A stretch of 64,000 nt of DNA from an uncultured Dehalococcoidia bacterium (GCA_958296105.1 OY282441.1:1877800-1941799); one strand, 5' to 3'; counted from the stretch's first letter, positions 48,410 through 58,860 are shown. The notes: a model not told the origin generated them from the sequence alone. Program-made: numbers and translations.

Positions 48410-49563
48410 GGAGACCAGCAGCCGATGAACCCTCGCGCCACTTCCTGCGCGCCGCCCTCGCCGTTGGCGTCCATGACTATGGCGCGGTTGGACTCGCGCC
48501 CGCTCAGAGACGTTCGCGCCACGTGGTATCCAAGCTCGCCGAATATCAGCAGGCGAGCGCTGTCCGGCGACCAGATCGAATGTGACTGCGCGTACTGATC
48601 GAAGAACATGAAGTGCGTGAGCTGCTCTCGGCTCGGCTTGAAGTCCGGCAGATAGACGCGCTCGGCGGCATCCACGTCTACCACCCCGATTCTCAGCGAC
48701 CCCTCCGCGTCTTGGGACGAGGTGACGTATGCGACCTTCGATCCGTCCGGAGACCAGTAGAACGCGAGAGCGGGATCGTCCGTAAGCTCAGCCTGTTCCC
48801 CTGTGGCGCAGTCTATGAGCGTCAGCCCCGAGTAGAAGCCTGAAGATCCGATCATGGTTTTGACGAGTCCGACCTGAAGATGGCGCGGACGCCATGAGAC
48901 CGCCGCTATGCCCGGGAACTCCGTCAGCACCCTGACCGCCTGATCGTCGAGATCGACCGTTACGAGTCGCTGGCGGCCCCTGTCGGCATCGAGGAAGAAC
49001 GCGATTCTGCCGCCGTCCCTAGCCCACGAGGGCGCCATGTACTGCGTGCTGACGCCGGGAAACTGGCGCGGCATCCGCCCGTCGGACGCGCCGACGAGGT
49101 GGTGTCCCGTAAAAGAGTGGACGTAAAGCTCCTCCGAGTCCGGCGACCACGTGAAGTACATGGGGCCGCCTTCGAGCTTGAGGCTGGCGCTGCCGTCCGA
49201 GTCGGCGCGCCACGCGAACAGCGCCAGTCCCGCCCGAGTCTGTGCCACGAACGCCAGCTTGGATGCGTCCGGCGACCACGAGCAGTAGTGCGGAGTTCCT
49301 CGCGCTATGGCGTCCGCCCCCGGCTCGTTGGCGTAGATCAGTCCGGGGCCTGTTCCGTCTGGACGGACGACATAGACGCCGAGCATAGCGTTTCCATTGC
49401 TGCCGCCCGCGTACCCGGAGAAGGCGATCAGATCGCCGTCCGGCGACCATACGGGCCATACGCATCTCAGCCCCGGCACGCTGAGAACGGCATCTTCGGC
49501 GTTGGGGCGGGACAGGTCGCAAACCCGCAGAGTCGAGTCGCGCGCTGAGTAGGCTATCTTCAT
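48406..49563 (-). CDS. TolB/WD40-like beta-propeller protein
   Basis: The ATG at 49563 gives 385 residues; the longer upstream reading is not protein-like. At least six blades contain the WSPDG-type motif, such as VWPVWSPDGDLIAFSGYA, YCSWSPDASKLAFVAQ, YFTWSPDSEELYVHSF, APSWARDGGRIAFF, FYWSPDGSKVAYVTS and SIWSPDSARLLIF. There is no signal peptide. The gene is convergent with the PfkB-like gene, overlapping by 4 bp. Function unknown. Confidence 0.85.
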   Translation of the reverse strand: MKIAYSARDSTLRVCDLSRPNAEDAVLSVPGLRCVWPVWSPDGDLIAFSGYAGGSNGNAMLGVYVVRPDGTGPGLIYANEPGADAIARGTPHYCSWSPDASKLAFVAQTRAGLALFAWRADSDGSASLKLEGGPMYFTWSPDSEELYVHSFTGHHLVGASDGRMPRQFPGVSTQYMAPSWARDGGRIAFFLDADRGRQRLVTVDLDDQAVRVLTEFPGIAAVSWRPRHLQVGLVKTMIGSSGFYSGLTLIDCATGEQAELTDDPALAFYWSPDGSKVAYVTSSQDAEGSLRIGVVDVDAAERVYLPDFKPSREQLTHFMFFDQYAQSHSIWSPDSARLLIFGELGYHVARTSLSGRESNRAIVMDANGEGGAQEVARGFIGCWSP

Positions 49564-49814
49564 GGCTGGGCAGTCCTGATCCGAAAGGCGTCTGGTACAT
49601 GTTACACGTCTCCACACAGATTGGGCGCGTTGCGAGGGCGCATCGAGCCGAATACAATGCAGGCGTGACAGAAATCCGACAGACCGCAGTCTATCACGGG
49701 TGGCACGGAAGGCTTCAAGACAGTCGCGCGCAGGGGCATATCCTAATTCGCATCCAGAGACTGGAAGCAGGCGGGCCGCGAGACGCTGGATCGGCGCGCA
49801 AGGGGTAATCGAAT

Positions 49815-52800
49815 ATGGACGTAACGGAAGTGGCCGCGAAGTGGACTGGGGCGGATGGCGACATTGGGGCATACGTCCGCGAAGAGTCTCGAAAGTCTCT
49901 GGAATCATACCGCGCCCAGCCGAACAATCTGATAGAAGACGCCAACCTAGAGGAAGACACCGCTCGCGGAGGATACGCCAACCGGCAGATATTCGAGCTG
50001 GTCCAGAACAGCGCCGACGCCTTGACCAAATCAGATGGCGAATGCATCTGGCTCATGCTGACTCCAACGCATCTGTACTGCGCAGACAATGGAATCCCGA
50101 TAGATGAGGCTGGAGCGCGGGCGCTCCTGTTTTCGCACCTGTCCAGCAAGCGCGGAACTTCCGAGATCGGGCGTTTCGGTCTGGGGTTCAAGTCCGTGCT
50201 TGGCATCACCGACACGCCCGAATTCTTCAGCAGGGCTGGATCGTTTCGATTCGACCGCGAGCGCTCAGCCGAGCTGCTGAGACCCATCGCGCCGGATAGC
50301 GAGCGGTATCCCGTTCTGCGCCTCGCCGAACCCATGGACCCATGGCCAGAGATGGAGGCCGACTCCAATCTGCGCGAGATGGGCTGTTGGGCATCGAACA
50401 TCGTCCGCCTGCCGCTGAAGCTCGGCGCCTATCAGTCCATTCACAAGCAGATCGAGGATTTCCCCGCCCAGTTCTTGCTGTTCGTCAAACACGTCGGGCG
50501 GCTCGTGCTTCAGGAGGACGGGCAAGAATCGGCTCGCATAGTCACCCTCGCGCGTCAAGAAGATGATCGGTGGATACTCGACGATGCCGGAAGGAAGACC
50601 CGGTGGATGATCGAGACTCGCTTGCACACTCTTTCCCCCGATGCCAAGAGCGACAGCAGAAGCCTGGACGACACCGATGAAGTCCCGATCTGGTGGGCCG
50701 CGCCGACCGAACGGCTGAACGAGCCCGGCTGGTTTTGGGCATTCTTCCCCACGATGACGCCGAGCCTGCTTTCAGGGATTCTCAACGCGCCTTGGAAGAC
50801 AAACGAAGACCGCCAGAATCTGCTTACGGGAGTCTATAACGACGAGCTGATAGACGCCGCGGCAAAGATGGTCGCGGACGCGCTGCCAAGTCTTTCGACC
50901 GAGGACGATCCCGCAAGACATCTCGACGCGCTTCCGCGCAGGCATGAAGCCGGCGACAGCCAGCACAGCGAGCGACTGCGCTCACGGCTCTACTCCACCC
51001 TTGCACATGGCGAGCTGGTTCCCAATCAGGATGGAGAGCTGCGGGAACTGTCCGACATTTCATATCCTCCCAGGGATCTGACCATTGACGGAGCAGCGGA
51101 CTCCGCCGCATTCGAGCGGTGGGAGGCATCCCCTGACAGACCGAAAGACTGGCTTCATCACCGAGCGCTGACGCGCAATCGCATGGGCAGGCTGGAAACT
51201 CTCCACCAAGAGCGTCATTCCCGCCCGCTTCCCAGAGCGACCATCACCGAATGGCTCGAAGCGTTGGTGGAAGACGCCAAGTTCCGTTTGCGATACCTAA
51301 GCCTAATTGAGCGGATGGTGGCGGACGCCAACAAGAAGATGGCGGCAGCCTCAGCCGATTCCTCGCAAGACGCCTCGGATACGGTTGCTTCATATGAGGA
51401 GAGAATCAAAAACCTGCGCGAATACGAAGACATTGCGTACGAAGAGATCGTCCGATCATCCATGTCCGCCATTCAGACGGCGGCCCTGATTCCGGAGTCC
51501 GTACGGAAGGCGCGCGCGCTGGGCGACATTGTGTTCACTGCCGATAGGCGGTGGGTCGCGCCGGATCCCGATGCCGTCTGGCTCGGCGGCGGATACGATT
51601 CTCGCGCGGGCGCGCTGGTCAACCCTCATCTGGAAGCAGACCCCGAAACGCTGAGCGCGCTGAAGGAGCTGGGGATTCGGCCAGCGTCTCCCACGACCGT
51701 GTTCGAAGAGCTCGCTTCGGTCATGCTGACAGCAGTGGCTAAGAGCAATGATGACTGGCGCGATTTCTGGAATCTCTCGCGCCGCGCGCTTCGGTCAGCG
51801 GCGGTAGATGCCATAAAGTCGCGCGAAGGCTGGCGTAACTCGCTTCGAGTTCGAACGATGGATGGGAGCTGGCGCTCCCTGTTCGAGGCGCTTCTGCCGG
51901 GTCGCATAGCGCCTGCGGACAGCAGCCGAGACAGCGTCGTCGTCATAGACGTGGCGGGGTTTCATAGAGATGACTTGCGGCTGATCGAGCATCTTGGCGC
52001 AGTCGATGCGCCGCGCGCCGAACATGAGCTGGCGCGTAGCCATCTTCTTCGATTTACCGACCGATGCCGCAGCGAATTCGTAGATCGGAACACTCGGGGC
52101 AGCACCCCGCAGTGGGATAGACTGAAGTTCGCTTCCACTGCGACCACCGGCCCATTGAACGTATTGGAAACGCTGTCCGAAGAAGGCTGCGCGCTGTACA
52201 CGTGGGATCTGCTCGGCTTACCCGCCACGTATCAGCAGTGGCACATGCGGCATGACTCACCCAACAGGCGGGATTACTATGGGACGGTCGAGTTTGAGTC
52301 CCCTGCGATAGAGGCGCTGCGCCAGTGCGGACGTGTCAGAACCGACGATGGCGGAATCCATAGACTGTCCGACGCATTCGGAGACCCGCCGAAGAACCGC
52401 GCAGTCTTGAGAAAGCTGCTCTCTCATCCCAAGTCCGACCTGATTCGCAAGGGGTTCGGATTGAATGCAGAGGCCGACGATCTGCTGGATCCAATCGGCG
52501 CGGACGAGCCTATGCTCCTGATAGACGTATGGCCGGATCTGGAATCTCATCTTTCGCCACGGCAGGCGGAACTTCAGGTCATACGCTGCGACGGGTTCGA
52601 CAGCGTGGACGGCCTAGCTCCAAGCTGCATCGTCAGGGGCGAATTCGTATATGTCACGCGGAGGGATGACGAACGAGACGAGCTTCAGTCCATTCTAGAC
52701 CACCCTGAGATTCTACTGCCGTACACCGCCTGTCAGATACTCGAACATCGGACTCCCGAAGACGTGAGGGCGGCCAGAGAAGCCGTTCGGAAATGTGCGA

Positions 52801-54368
52801 CTGACGAAGAACGCCTGCTGAAAGCGGTGGGCGAAGACGCGCTGCGCCGCCGTCTGCCGTCCAGCCTGATCCCAACACTGGAAGACATCAGATCTGCTCC
52901 TCTGGCGGGAGTGGATATAGCGCATGCCGCGATTGCGACGTTCCACACGGGCGCGCTTCGCGAGTATCGCTACGCGCTCGCCCACCTGGACCCACCTTAC
53001 CAATGGGCGGGGAGGCCGAAGGCTGTCGAGTTCGTTCGTTCTCTCGGCTTCGGCGAGGAGTGGGCTGGCGATTCGAGGGCTCGGCGAGACCCGTACATCG
53101 AAGTAGAAGGTCCCTATCCGCTTCCTCCTCTTCACGATTATCAGCGGAACGTAGTAGAAAACGTCAAGAATCTGATCCGATCCCGTGGCGTGGGAGAGCG
53201 GCGCGGCATGGTCAGCATGCCCACCGGATCAGGGAAGACGCGCGTCGCAGTACAGGCCATAGTGGAAGCGATTCGAGAGGGCGGCTCGAAGGGCGGCGTC
53301 CTTTGGGTTGCCGACCGAGATGAGCTGTGCGAGCAAGCCGTAGAGGCGTGGCGACAGGTCTGGGTCAGCGAGGGAGCGCAGGCGAAGCAGCTGCGGATCT
53401 CCCGGATGTGGGCAGGACAGCCGCAGCCGCTGCCCACTGCGAACATGCACGTGGTTGTTGCCACCATTCAGACGTTGTCCGCCAAGATAGATAGGCAGCC
53501 CGATTCATACGAATTCTTGGCGGACTTCGATCTGCTGGTGTTCGACGAAGCGCACAGATCGGTCGCGCCCACCTTCACGGCGGTCATGGAAGAGCTGGGG
53601 CTGACACGCTGGCGAAGACCCACCGAACCGCTGCTGATCGGTCTCACCGCGACTCCGTACAGAGGCCACGACGAGAGCGAAACCGCGCGACTGGTGAATC
53701 GCTACGGAAGCAACAGACTGGACGCCGGCGCGTTCGCCAGCGACGAGCCTGAATACGTGATCAGCGAGCTTCAGGCTATGCGCGTACTCGCCCAGGCCGA
53801 TCACGGGACTATCGAAGGCGGCGACTTCTTCCTGTCCGACGACGAGCGGCGGCAGGCCCGAGAAGTCCCATGGCTGCCTCGCAGCGTCGAAAACCGAATA
53901 GCCCAAGACGTCGGGCGCACGAGGCGCATTGTCGAGGCGTACATGGAACACGTTCACAACGTCGATCCCGACTGGCCTGCGCTGGTGTTCGCCACTTCGG
54001 TCGAACACTCGCAGACCATGGCGGCGCTGCTCACCTCGCAGGGAATCGAGGCGCGCTCCGTGAGCGGAAGCACGGATACATCCGTCCGCCGCCGCATCGT
54101 AGATGAGTTCCGCGCGGGAGAGGTCAAGGCGCTGGTCAACTACGGCGTGTTCAGAGAAGGGTTCGACGCGCCCAGCACCCGCGCTATCATAGTAGCCCGA
54201 CCCGTTTACAGCCCCAACCTGTACTTCCAGATGATCGGCAGGGGACTGCGCGGCGTGAAGAACGGCGGCAAAGACCGCTGCCTCATTCTCAACGTCAGGG
54301 ACAACATAATAAACTTCGGGCGGGAGCTTGCTTTCTCGGAGCTCGACTGGCTATGGACTGACCAGTGA
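49815..54368 (+). CDS. GHKL-ATPase (sacsin-like) fused to SF2 helicase; possible defence protein
   Basis: The 1517-residue product has an N-terminal GHKL/HSP90-type ATPase: N-box ANRQIFELVQNSADAL (55-70, E61 and N65), CADNG (89-93) and IGRFGLGFKSVLG (118-130). A long middle region (about 250-1090) has no motif I recognise. The C-terminal SF2 helicase has HDYQRN, PTGSGKT (about 1136-1142), DEAH (1244-1247), GLTATPYRGHD and a motif-VI stretch FQMIGRGLRGVKNGG. Fusions of this kind occur in anti-phage contexts, but I cannot name a characterised system with exactly this layout. AGGGG lies upstream of the ATG. The gene stands alone. Confidence 0.88.
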   Translation: MDVTEVAAKWTGADGDIGAYVREESRKSLESYRAQPNNLIEDANLEEDTARGGYANRQIFELVQNSADALTKSDGECIWLMLTPTHLYCADNGIPIDEAGARALLFSHLSSKRGTSEIGRFGLGFKSVLGITDTPEFFSRAGSFRFDRERSAELLRPIAPDSERYPVLRLAEPMDPWPEMEADSNLREMGCWASNIVRLPLKLGAYQSIHKQIEDFPAQFLLFVKHVGRLVLQEDGQESARIVTLARQEDDRWILDDAGRKTRWMIETRLHTLSPDAKSDSRSLDDTDEVPIWWAAPTERLNEPGWFWAFFPTMTPSLLSGILNAPWKTNEDRQNLLTGVYNDELIDAAAKMVADALPSLSTEDDPARHLDALPRRHEAGDSQHSERLRSRLYSTLAHGELVPNQDGELRELSDISYPPRDLTIDGAADSAAFERWEASPDRPKDWLHHRALTRNRMGRLETLHQERHSRPLPRATITEWLEALVEDAKFRLRYLSLIERMVADANKKMAAASADSSQDASDTVASYEERIKNLREYEDIAYEEIVRSSMSAIQTAALIPESVRKARALGDIVFTADRRWVAPDPDAVWLGGGYDSRAGALVNPHLEADPETLSALKELGIRPASPTTVFEELASVMLTAVAKSNDDWRDFWNLSRRALRSAAVDAIKSREGWRNSLRVRTMDGSWRSLFEALLPGRIAPADSSRDSVVVIDVAGFHRDDLRLIEHLGAVDAPRAEHELARSHLLRFTDRCRSEFVDRNTRGSTPQWDRLKFASTATTGPLNVLETLSEEGCALYTWDLLGLPATYQQWHMRHDSPNRRDYYGTVEFESPAIEALRQCGRVRTDDGGIHRLSDAFGDPPKNRAVLRKLLSHPKSDLIRKGFGLNAEADDLLDPIGADEPMLLIDVWPDLESHLSPRQAELQVIRCDGFDSVDGLAPSCIVRGEFVYVTRRDDERDELQSILDHPEILLPYTACQILEHRTPEDVRAAREAVRKCATDEERLLKAVGEDALRRRLPSSLIPTLEDIRSAPLAGVDIAHAAIATFHTGALREYRYALAHLDPPYQWAGRPKAVEFVRSLGFGEEWAGDSRARRDPYIEVEGPYPLPPLHDYQRNVVENVKNLIRSRGVGERRGMVSMPTGSGKTRVAVQAIVEAIREGGSKGGVLWVADRDELCEQAVEAWRQVWVSEGAQAKQLRISRMWAGQPQPLPTANMHVVVATIQTLSAKIDRQPDSYEFLADFDLLVFDEAHRSVAPTFTAVMEELGLTRWRRPTEPLLIGLTATPYRGHDESETARLVNRYGSNRLDAGAFASDEPEYVISELQAMRVLAQADHGTIEGGDFFLSDDERRQAREVPWLPRSVENRIAQDVGRTRRIVEAYMEHVHNVDPDWPALVFATSVEHSQTMAALLTSQGIEARSVSGSTDTSVRRRIVDEFRAGEVKALVNYGVFREGFDAPSTRAIIVARPVYSPNLYFQMIGRGLRGVKNGGKDRCLILNVRDNIINFGRELAFSELDWLWTDQ

Positions 54369-54499
54369 GAAACCGTCTCGAAACTTCAACATCCCGTGAT
54401 ATGCGCTCCGTCGCGCTTGGAAACTGTCTCGAACCCCGACGTTGTAGGGCGGTACGAGATCGACAGCCACCTGCGAAACTTGCCGACCATCGTCATGGC

Positions 54500-55330
54500 T
54501 CATAGTCTGCGACCCTTCAGCCGCGCTATCACGTCCCCATCGTATGGAATGTCGGCTTCCGGGTACTTCCACGGGCGCAGATTCGGGGCGGGGGAGTCTA
54601 TATCCGCAGAGAGGCGGTTGTAGGCTTTCTCCGCCAGCTTGGGCAGCGACAGCACGTCTTCGGCGTTGTAGCGTATCAGAGTGCTGAGCGCGCCCTCGTC
54701 CCCCGTCTGCCACATCCTCCACATCCTGACGGCGTCGTATCCGTTCAGCGACGAGAGCGCGGACGGGCGCGCCACGTCGAGCCGCCGTTCCAAAGACTTC
54801 AGCCCGCCGCTCAGCCCCATGCGCCTCAGCGGGAAGCGCAGGTCTATGTGCGGGGTGCTGGCGAAGAGCGTCCCGAAGTGACGCTCGATGAACGGCAGGT
54901 CGAACGCCGCGCCGTTGTACGTGACGATCAGATCGTACCGCTCGACAGCCTCGCGCAGGTCGGACAGGTTCTGACCGTACACGAACGGGTGATATCCGTC
55001 GCGGTCGAGTATCCCCACGAGCGTTATGATGGAGAAGGCGGGAGACAGGCCCGTAGTCTCGATGTCGAGGAAGGCGGCGTTGTGGCGGAAGTCGGCGTAC
55101 ATCCGCCAAGACTCCCGTTTGGGGACGCGGCGGCTGAAGAAAGCGGAGTTGCCGTCCGAGAGATGGGCTATGCACTCGGAGACGGCGGCCCTCAGCGCGG
55201 CGGCGCGGGCGCGGGCGGGCAGGTTTCTGGCGGATAAGAAATCCCGCCACGTATGGACTCCGGATTCCCAGAGCGCTCGTTCGGTGACGCTGCCTATGTT
55301 CGGAAGGTGGATGAAGGTGTTGGGCAGCAT
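54500..55330 (-). CDS. YprB-like RNase H-fold 3'-5' exonuclease
   Basis: The ATG at 55330 gives 276 residues. A short helical N-terminus (LPNIGSVTERALWESGVHTWRDFL, helix-hairpin-helix-like) precedes a DEDD exonuclease domain: AAFLDIETTGLS, IVTYNGAAFDLPFIERHF, PHIDLRFPLRRMGLSGGLKSLE and LIRYNAEDVLSLPKLAEKAY. This matches the ribonuclease-H-like YprB family, probably acting on single-stranded DNA or RNA ends. It ends about 130 bp from the helicase gene, convergently. Confidence 0.9.
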   Translation of the reverse strand: MLPNTFIHLPNIGSVTERALWESGVHTWRDFLSARNLPARARAAALRAAVSECIAHLSDGNSAFFSRRVPKRESWRMYADFRHNAAFLDIETTGLSPAFSIITLVGILDRDGYHPFVYGQNLSDLREAVERYDLIVTYNGAAFDLPFIERHFGTLFASTPHIDLRFPLRRMGLSGGLKSLERRLDVARPSALSSLNGYDAVRMWRMWQTGDEGALSTLIRYNAEDVLSLPKLAEKAYNRLSADIDSPAPNLRPWKYPEADIPYDGDVIARLKGRRL

Positions 55331-55392
55331 GGCTGATTTCGAGGTCGGGCCGCTGCGGGCTGGATGCCCACGCTTTCCATCCCGTACACGCG

Positions 55393-56793
55393 CTAGTCGG
55401 CGGCTGCCACTGAGTAGGTGAGCTCGCCCCTGTATATCTGCCTGATGGTCAGCGCCTGCCAGCTTGCGAGCATGACGAATATGAAGCCGACGCCGCCGAC
55501 GAGAAGCACGATGGTCGCCCCTATCAGCGGGACGTTGGCGAACCAGGGTATATCCGCCAGCCAGCCGTTGACGAGGTTGGCGCACGCCATCATGCCGCCT
55601 ATGTGTATGGAGTAGACGGATCCCACCCTGCCGCGCACCGAATCGTCTGTGACGGACTGGATCATGGTGTGGGTGAGCGTCATGAACCCGGCCTGCGCCG
55701 CGCCCATGAAGGCGGCTGCGGCGAGCGCCAGCGGCATGTTGACGGACAGCGCCAGAATCGCAGGCGCCAGCCCGCTGATCACTCCAAGGTTCAAGAACAG
55801 CTTGCCGCGCATCGACTCGGTGTTCACCCCAGCGATGGCTATGACCGCCACCATCGCGCCGCCTCCAACCGCCATCATCAGCAGCCCAACCCCTTCTTGC
55901 CCCACGTTCAGGCGCATGTCCGACACCAGCGGCAGCAGCGACTCGAAAGACATCGTAAGGCTGCAATGGAACAGCGCCATGAACACTATTGCCCTCAGTA
56001 TGGGCGTTCGGTACACGTATCTGATGCCGTCCCACACGCTGACGAGGAAGTTGACCATGAAGTTGCTGCCCTGATAGACGCTTCCTGTAGATGGAGTCTT
56101 GAGCCTGAACGCCTGCACTAGGCTGAGCAGGTACATGCCCGCGCACATGAAGAACACGCCCGCCGTTCCGACCGCGCCCAGACCCGCCAGCGACATGGCG
56201 AAGAGAACTGCGGCTGTGACGCCGGCGCCGAAGAAGCGCGACCCCTGCATGGTCGCTTGGTTGAGCGCGATTCCGTTCAGCAGCAGGCGGCGCGGCACGA
56301 GGTTGGGAACCAGCGCCTGCGACGCGGGCATCTGCGACGCTCGCGCAGAGCCGTTGATCAGGGACAGTATGGAGAGGTGCCACCCTTGGATCAGCCCATC
56401 CACGAAGTACAGCCCGATGAGCGCGTAACCCGCCAGAACCAGCGTCTGAACCAAGTTGATCGCATACATGACCGCGATCACCCGCCGCCTGTCGAAGCGG
56501 TCCGAGAGATAGCCCGATATGGGCGTCACCAGAACGCGCGGAATCATGGCGGCGAAGGTGACGAGTCCGACTTCGAGATTCGAGCCGGACTCGCTGTACA
56601 CCAGCGTGGCGCGCGCGACTATCAATGCCCACGCCGCCGACGCGGACGACAGGTTCGCTATCCACAGCGTGCGGTAGTCCCCGTAGGCGAGCGCGGCGGT
56701 GTAGCGCGAGCCTACTATGGCGACGTAGCCGGATAAGATGCGGGGAATCCCTATGTCTGTCCTCCACTTGCGAATCCCACGTTGGATCCGCAA
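55393..56793 (-). CDS. MFS transporter (MFS_3 / EntS-like exporter)
   Basis: The 466-residue reading has twelve hydrophobic segments and the loop LSDRFDRRRVIAVMYAINL between segments 2 and 3, plus GSARASQMPASQALVPNLVP and SVTDDSVRGRVGSVYSI, as in the enterobactin-exporter-type MFS_3 group. Substrate unknown. The start is uncertain: TTG at 56793 has no clear Shine-Dalgarno, and the first membrane segment begins around residue 40. Confidence 0.88.
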   Translation of the reverse strand: MRIQRGIRKWRTDIGIPRILSGYVAIVGSRYTAALAYGDYRTLWIANLSSASAAWALIVARATLVYSESGSNLEVGLVTFAAMIPRVLVTPISGYLSDRFDRRRVIAVMYAINLVQTLVLAGYALIGLYFVDGLIQGWHLSILSLINGSARASQMPASQALVPNLVPRRLLLNGIALNQATMQGSRFFGAGVTAAVLFAMSLAGLGAVGTAGVFFMCAGMYLLSLVQAFRLKTPSTGSVYQGSNFMVNFLVSVWDGIRYVYRTPILRAIVFMALFHCSLTMSFESLLPLVSDMRLNVGQEGVGLLMMAVGGGAMVAVIAIAGVNTESMRGKLFLNLGVISGLAPAILALSVNMPLALAAAAFMGAAQAGFMTLTHTMIQSVTDDSVRGRVGSVYSIHIGGMMACANLVNGWLADIPWFANVPLIGATIVLLVGGVGFIFVMLASWQALTIRQIYRGELTYSVAAAD

Positions 56794-56816
56794 GCGGAGG
56801 ATACACCAAGCGGCGG

Positions 56817-57929
56817 CTAGTGGCTAGTGGACACCGACACCTTCACGGGCTTCACGCCGTTGACCATGTACCCCAGCCGGTTCCAGCGAGACTTCATCGG
56901 CTGAACGCTGCCGCGCGCGTCCACGGCGCGAGACATCAAGGTGTACTCGCCGGGTCTATCCGGAGTCCAGGTGTGGTGCCACTGCTGCCATGCGTACCGC
57001 TCGGACGGGCCGACGATCTCGGCTTCGCGCCATGTCTTTCCGCCGTCCGCGCTGACGTCCACGCGCGCGATGCGCTCCTGCCCAGACCACGCCAAGCCGT
57101 TGACGCAGACGTCCCCCAGCTCCAGATCCGCCCCGTCGCGCGGGCTGCCGATCAGCGACTTGATTCCTATGCTCGTCAGCGGAGCCGCTCTGCCCGATCC
57201 GTCGTCCATGACGTATTTGTACGTCTGGAAGTAGCCCTCGAATTCGCAATCCAAGACGGTGAGACGCTTCAGCCACTTGACGGATGCCATGCCGTACCAG
57301 CCCGGCACGATCAGCCTGAGCGGGTGGCCGTGTTCATCGGGAAGCCCCTTGCCGTTCATCTCGTAGACGAGCAGCGTATCCGGGTGCATGGCGACGTCTA
57401 TCGGCAGGCTGCGCAGGTACGGCGTCTCGGGCTTGCCCGGCTCCGGGCTGCCCATGTCGCCGCCCTCGAACAGCACTTCTCGCGCGCCCGGCTTCATCTC
57501 GGCGCGGGTGAGAACGTCCATCAGGCGGGCGCCCGCCCAGTAGGCGTTGCTGACCGCGCCGTTCTGGAACTGGTTGCCGGGCGTAGGCGGATCGAGGTCG
57601 CCGCGGTTGTTGCCCGCGCACTCCATGGTGACGGGCATGGCGACTCTCGGCAGCTGCTTGATATCCGCCAAGCTCATCTCGGCGCTATTGAAGACCAGAC
57701 CGTCTATCTGAAGTCTCCAGTCATCGCAGCGGATTTCGGGGACGGAGAAGTGATTGCGAACGTAGAATAGGGGGGTTGGGGTGAGCCAGCTGTCGAGGGC
57801 GCGTTGAGGAGTTTCGCCAATCAGCGGCTCGTGTTCGATGGTTACGAGATTCTTGGATTCTTCCGGCCGGACCTGCGCGCTCGGTGGCGCTGCGCTTAGC
57901 CCAGCCCGGCTACATGTGCAGCAACTCAT
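56817..57929 (-). CDS. Sulfite-oxidase-fold molybdopterin oxidoreductase
   Basis: The 370-residue product has the molybdopterin domain with the Mo-ligand Cys in VTMECAGNNRGD (C104), then FQNGAVSNAYWAGARL, HPDTLLVYEMNGKGLPDEHGHPLRLIVPGWYGMASVKWL, and a C-terminal dimerisation domain (SADGGKTWREAE, WTPDRPGEYTLMSRAVDARG). These features are typical of bacterial sulfite oxidase/SorA-like enzymes. No Tat motif is seen at the N-terminus, which is Cys-rich (MSCCTC). GGAGG precedes the ATG. Confidence 0.92.
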   Translation of the reverse strand: MSCCTCSRAGLSAAPPSAQVRPEESKNLVTIEHEPLIGETPQRALDSWLTPTPLFYVRNHFSVPEIRCDDWRLQIDGLVFNSAEMSLADIKQLPRVAMPVTMECAGNNRGDLDPPTPGNQFQNGAVSNAYWAGARLMDVLTRAEMKPGAREVLFEGGDMGSPEPGKPETPYLRSLPIDVAMHPDTLLVYEMNGKGLPDEHGHPLRLIVPGWYGMASVKWLKRLTVLDCEFEGYFQTYKYVMDDGSGRAAPLTSIGIKSLIGSPRDGADLELGDVCVNGLAWSGQERIARVDVSADGGKTWREAEIVGPSERYAWQQWHHTWTPDRPGEYTLMSRAVDARGSVQPMKSRWNRLGYMVNGVKPVKVSVSTSH

Positions 57930-58060
57930 AGCATTGCCCTCCGTACTGTCAGAAATACACTGCTGTAACGGTTGTCATGCTACTCTATCCCAATGAAGTC
58001 CTGAATTCAAGTGGGATTGCGCGTAGACTTGGCGCGGAAGGGACGCGCAGGCGCGCGCTG

Positions 58061-58780
58061 CTAGTCGGACTTGAATCGACCGATGAAACCGGAATGATTC
58101 CTGAGCGATTCCGGAACCTTCGCAAAAGATATCGCGCCGGGCGCAGCCATGCCGCCGGAAAACACCAGCTTCATGGCGTCTTCCACCGAGAGATCGGTCT
58201 CCAGCACGTCGTCTTCCGCCATCACAACCATGTTCCCTGACATCGGGTTGGGAATCGAAGGGATGTACACTATGATCAGCGACTCCTCATCTCTGCCGGG
58301 AGCATGTACGCGGCCAGTCACCAAGCCCATCGAGATCATATCGTCTTTCGGGTACTGGACGAACACCACGCGGCTGAAATTGAACTCGGAAGTAATCGTC
58401 GCCGTCGCTTGCTGAGTGACCCCGAACATGGCTTTTATCACGGGGATTTTGCCCAGCGCGCCGTTCTTCCATTCCATAGCTCGTCTTCCCATTCCAGTCG
58501 TCTTCAGAAGTCCGATGAAATACAGGGCCACGAAGATCGAAACGATTCCGATGCCCGGAAAGTCCCAGGAACGTCCGTCTATGAGCGGCGTCGATCTCAC
58601 GATATTGTCCGCGTATTCCACGACGAACAGGATGACGATGGCGATGATCAGCAGCGGCAAAAGCTCTATCAGCCCGGAGACCATCTTGTTTTGCAGATGG
58701 CCAATGAACTTCTGAAAGATGTTGGCATCGGGATCACTGCGATCACTGGATGCTGGCTGGCTTGTTTTCAGTAGATTCAT
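58061..58780 (-). CDS. DUF502 membrane protein
   Basis: The 239-residue product has two membrane segments (GLIELLPLLIIAIVILFVV and GIGIVSIFVALYFIGLL), then KIPVIKAMFGVTQQATATI, VVFVQYPKDDMISMGLVTG, VYIPSIPNPMSGNMVVMAEDDV and SVEDAMKLVFSGGMAAP. This order is the DUF502 family, inner-membrane proteins of unknown function. AGGA lies 8 nt before the ATG. Confidence 0.92.
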   Translation of the reverse strand: MNLLKTSQPASSDRSDPDANIFQKFIGHLQNKMVSGLIELLPLLIIAIVILFVVEYADNIVRSTPLIDGRSWDFPGIGIVSIFVALYFIGLLKTTGMGRRAMEWKNGALGKIPVIKAMFGVTQQATATITSEFNFSRVVFVQYPKDDMISMGLVTGRVHAPGRDEESLIIVYIPSIPNPMSGNMVVMAEDDVLETDLSVEDAMKLVFSGGMAAPGAISFAKVPESLRNHSGFIGRFKSD

Positions 58781-58860
58781 CCGTCATCCTCTCGGCGCGC
58801 TTCGTTAGGCGGGCTGTCCAGCGTTTCGCTTCTCGTATCGCTTCCGCTGCGGCTCCGGCT

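Noticed and set aside
54500-56809. A 769-codon frame appearing to fuse the MFS region to the YprB-like exonuclease
   Set aside because: Only the C-terminal 276 residues are protein-like; the rest is a shadow of the MFS gene in another frame.
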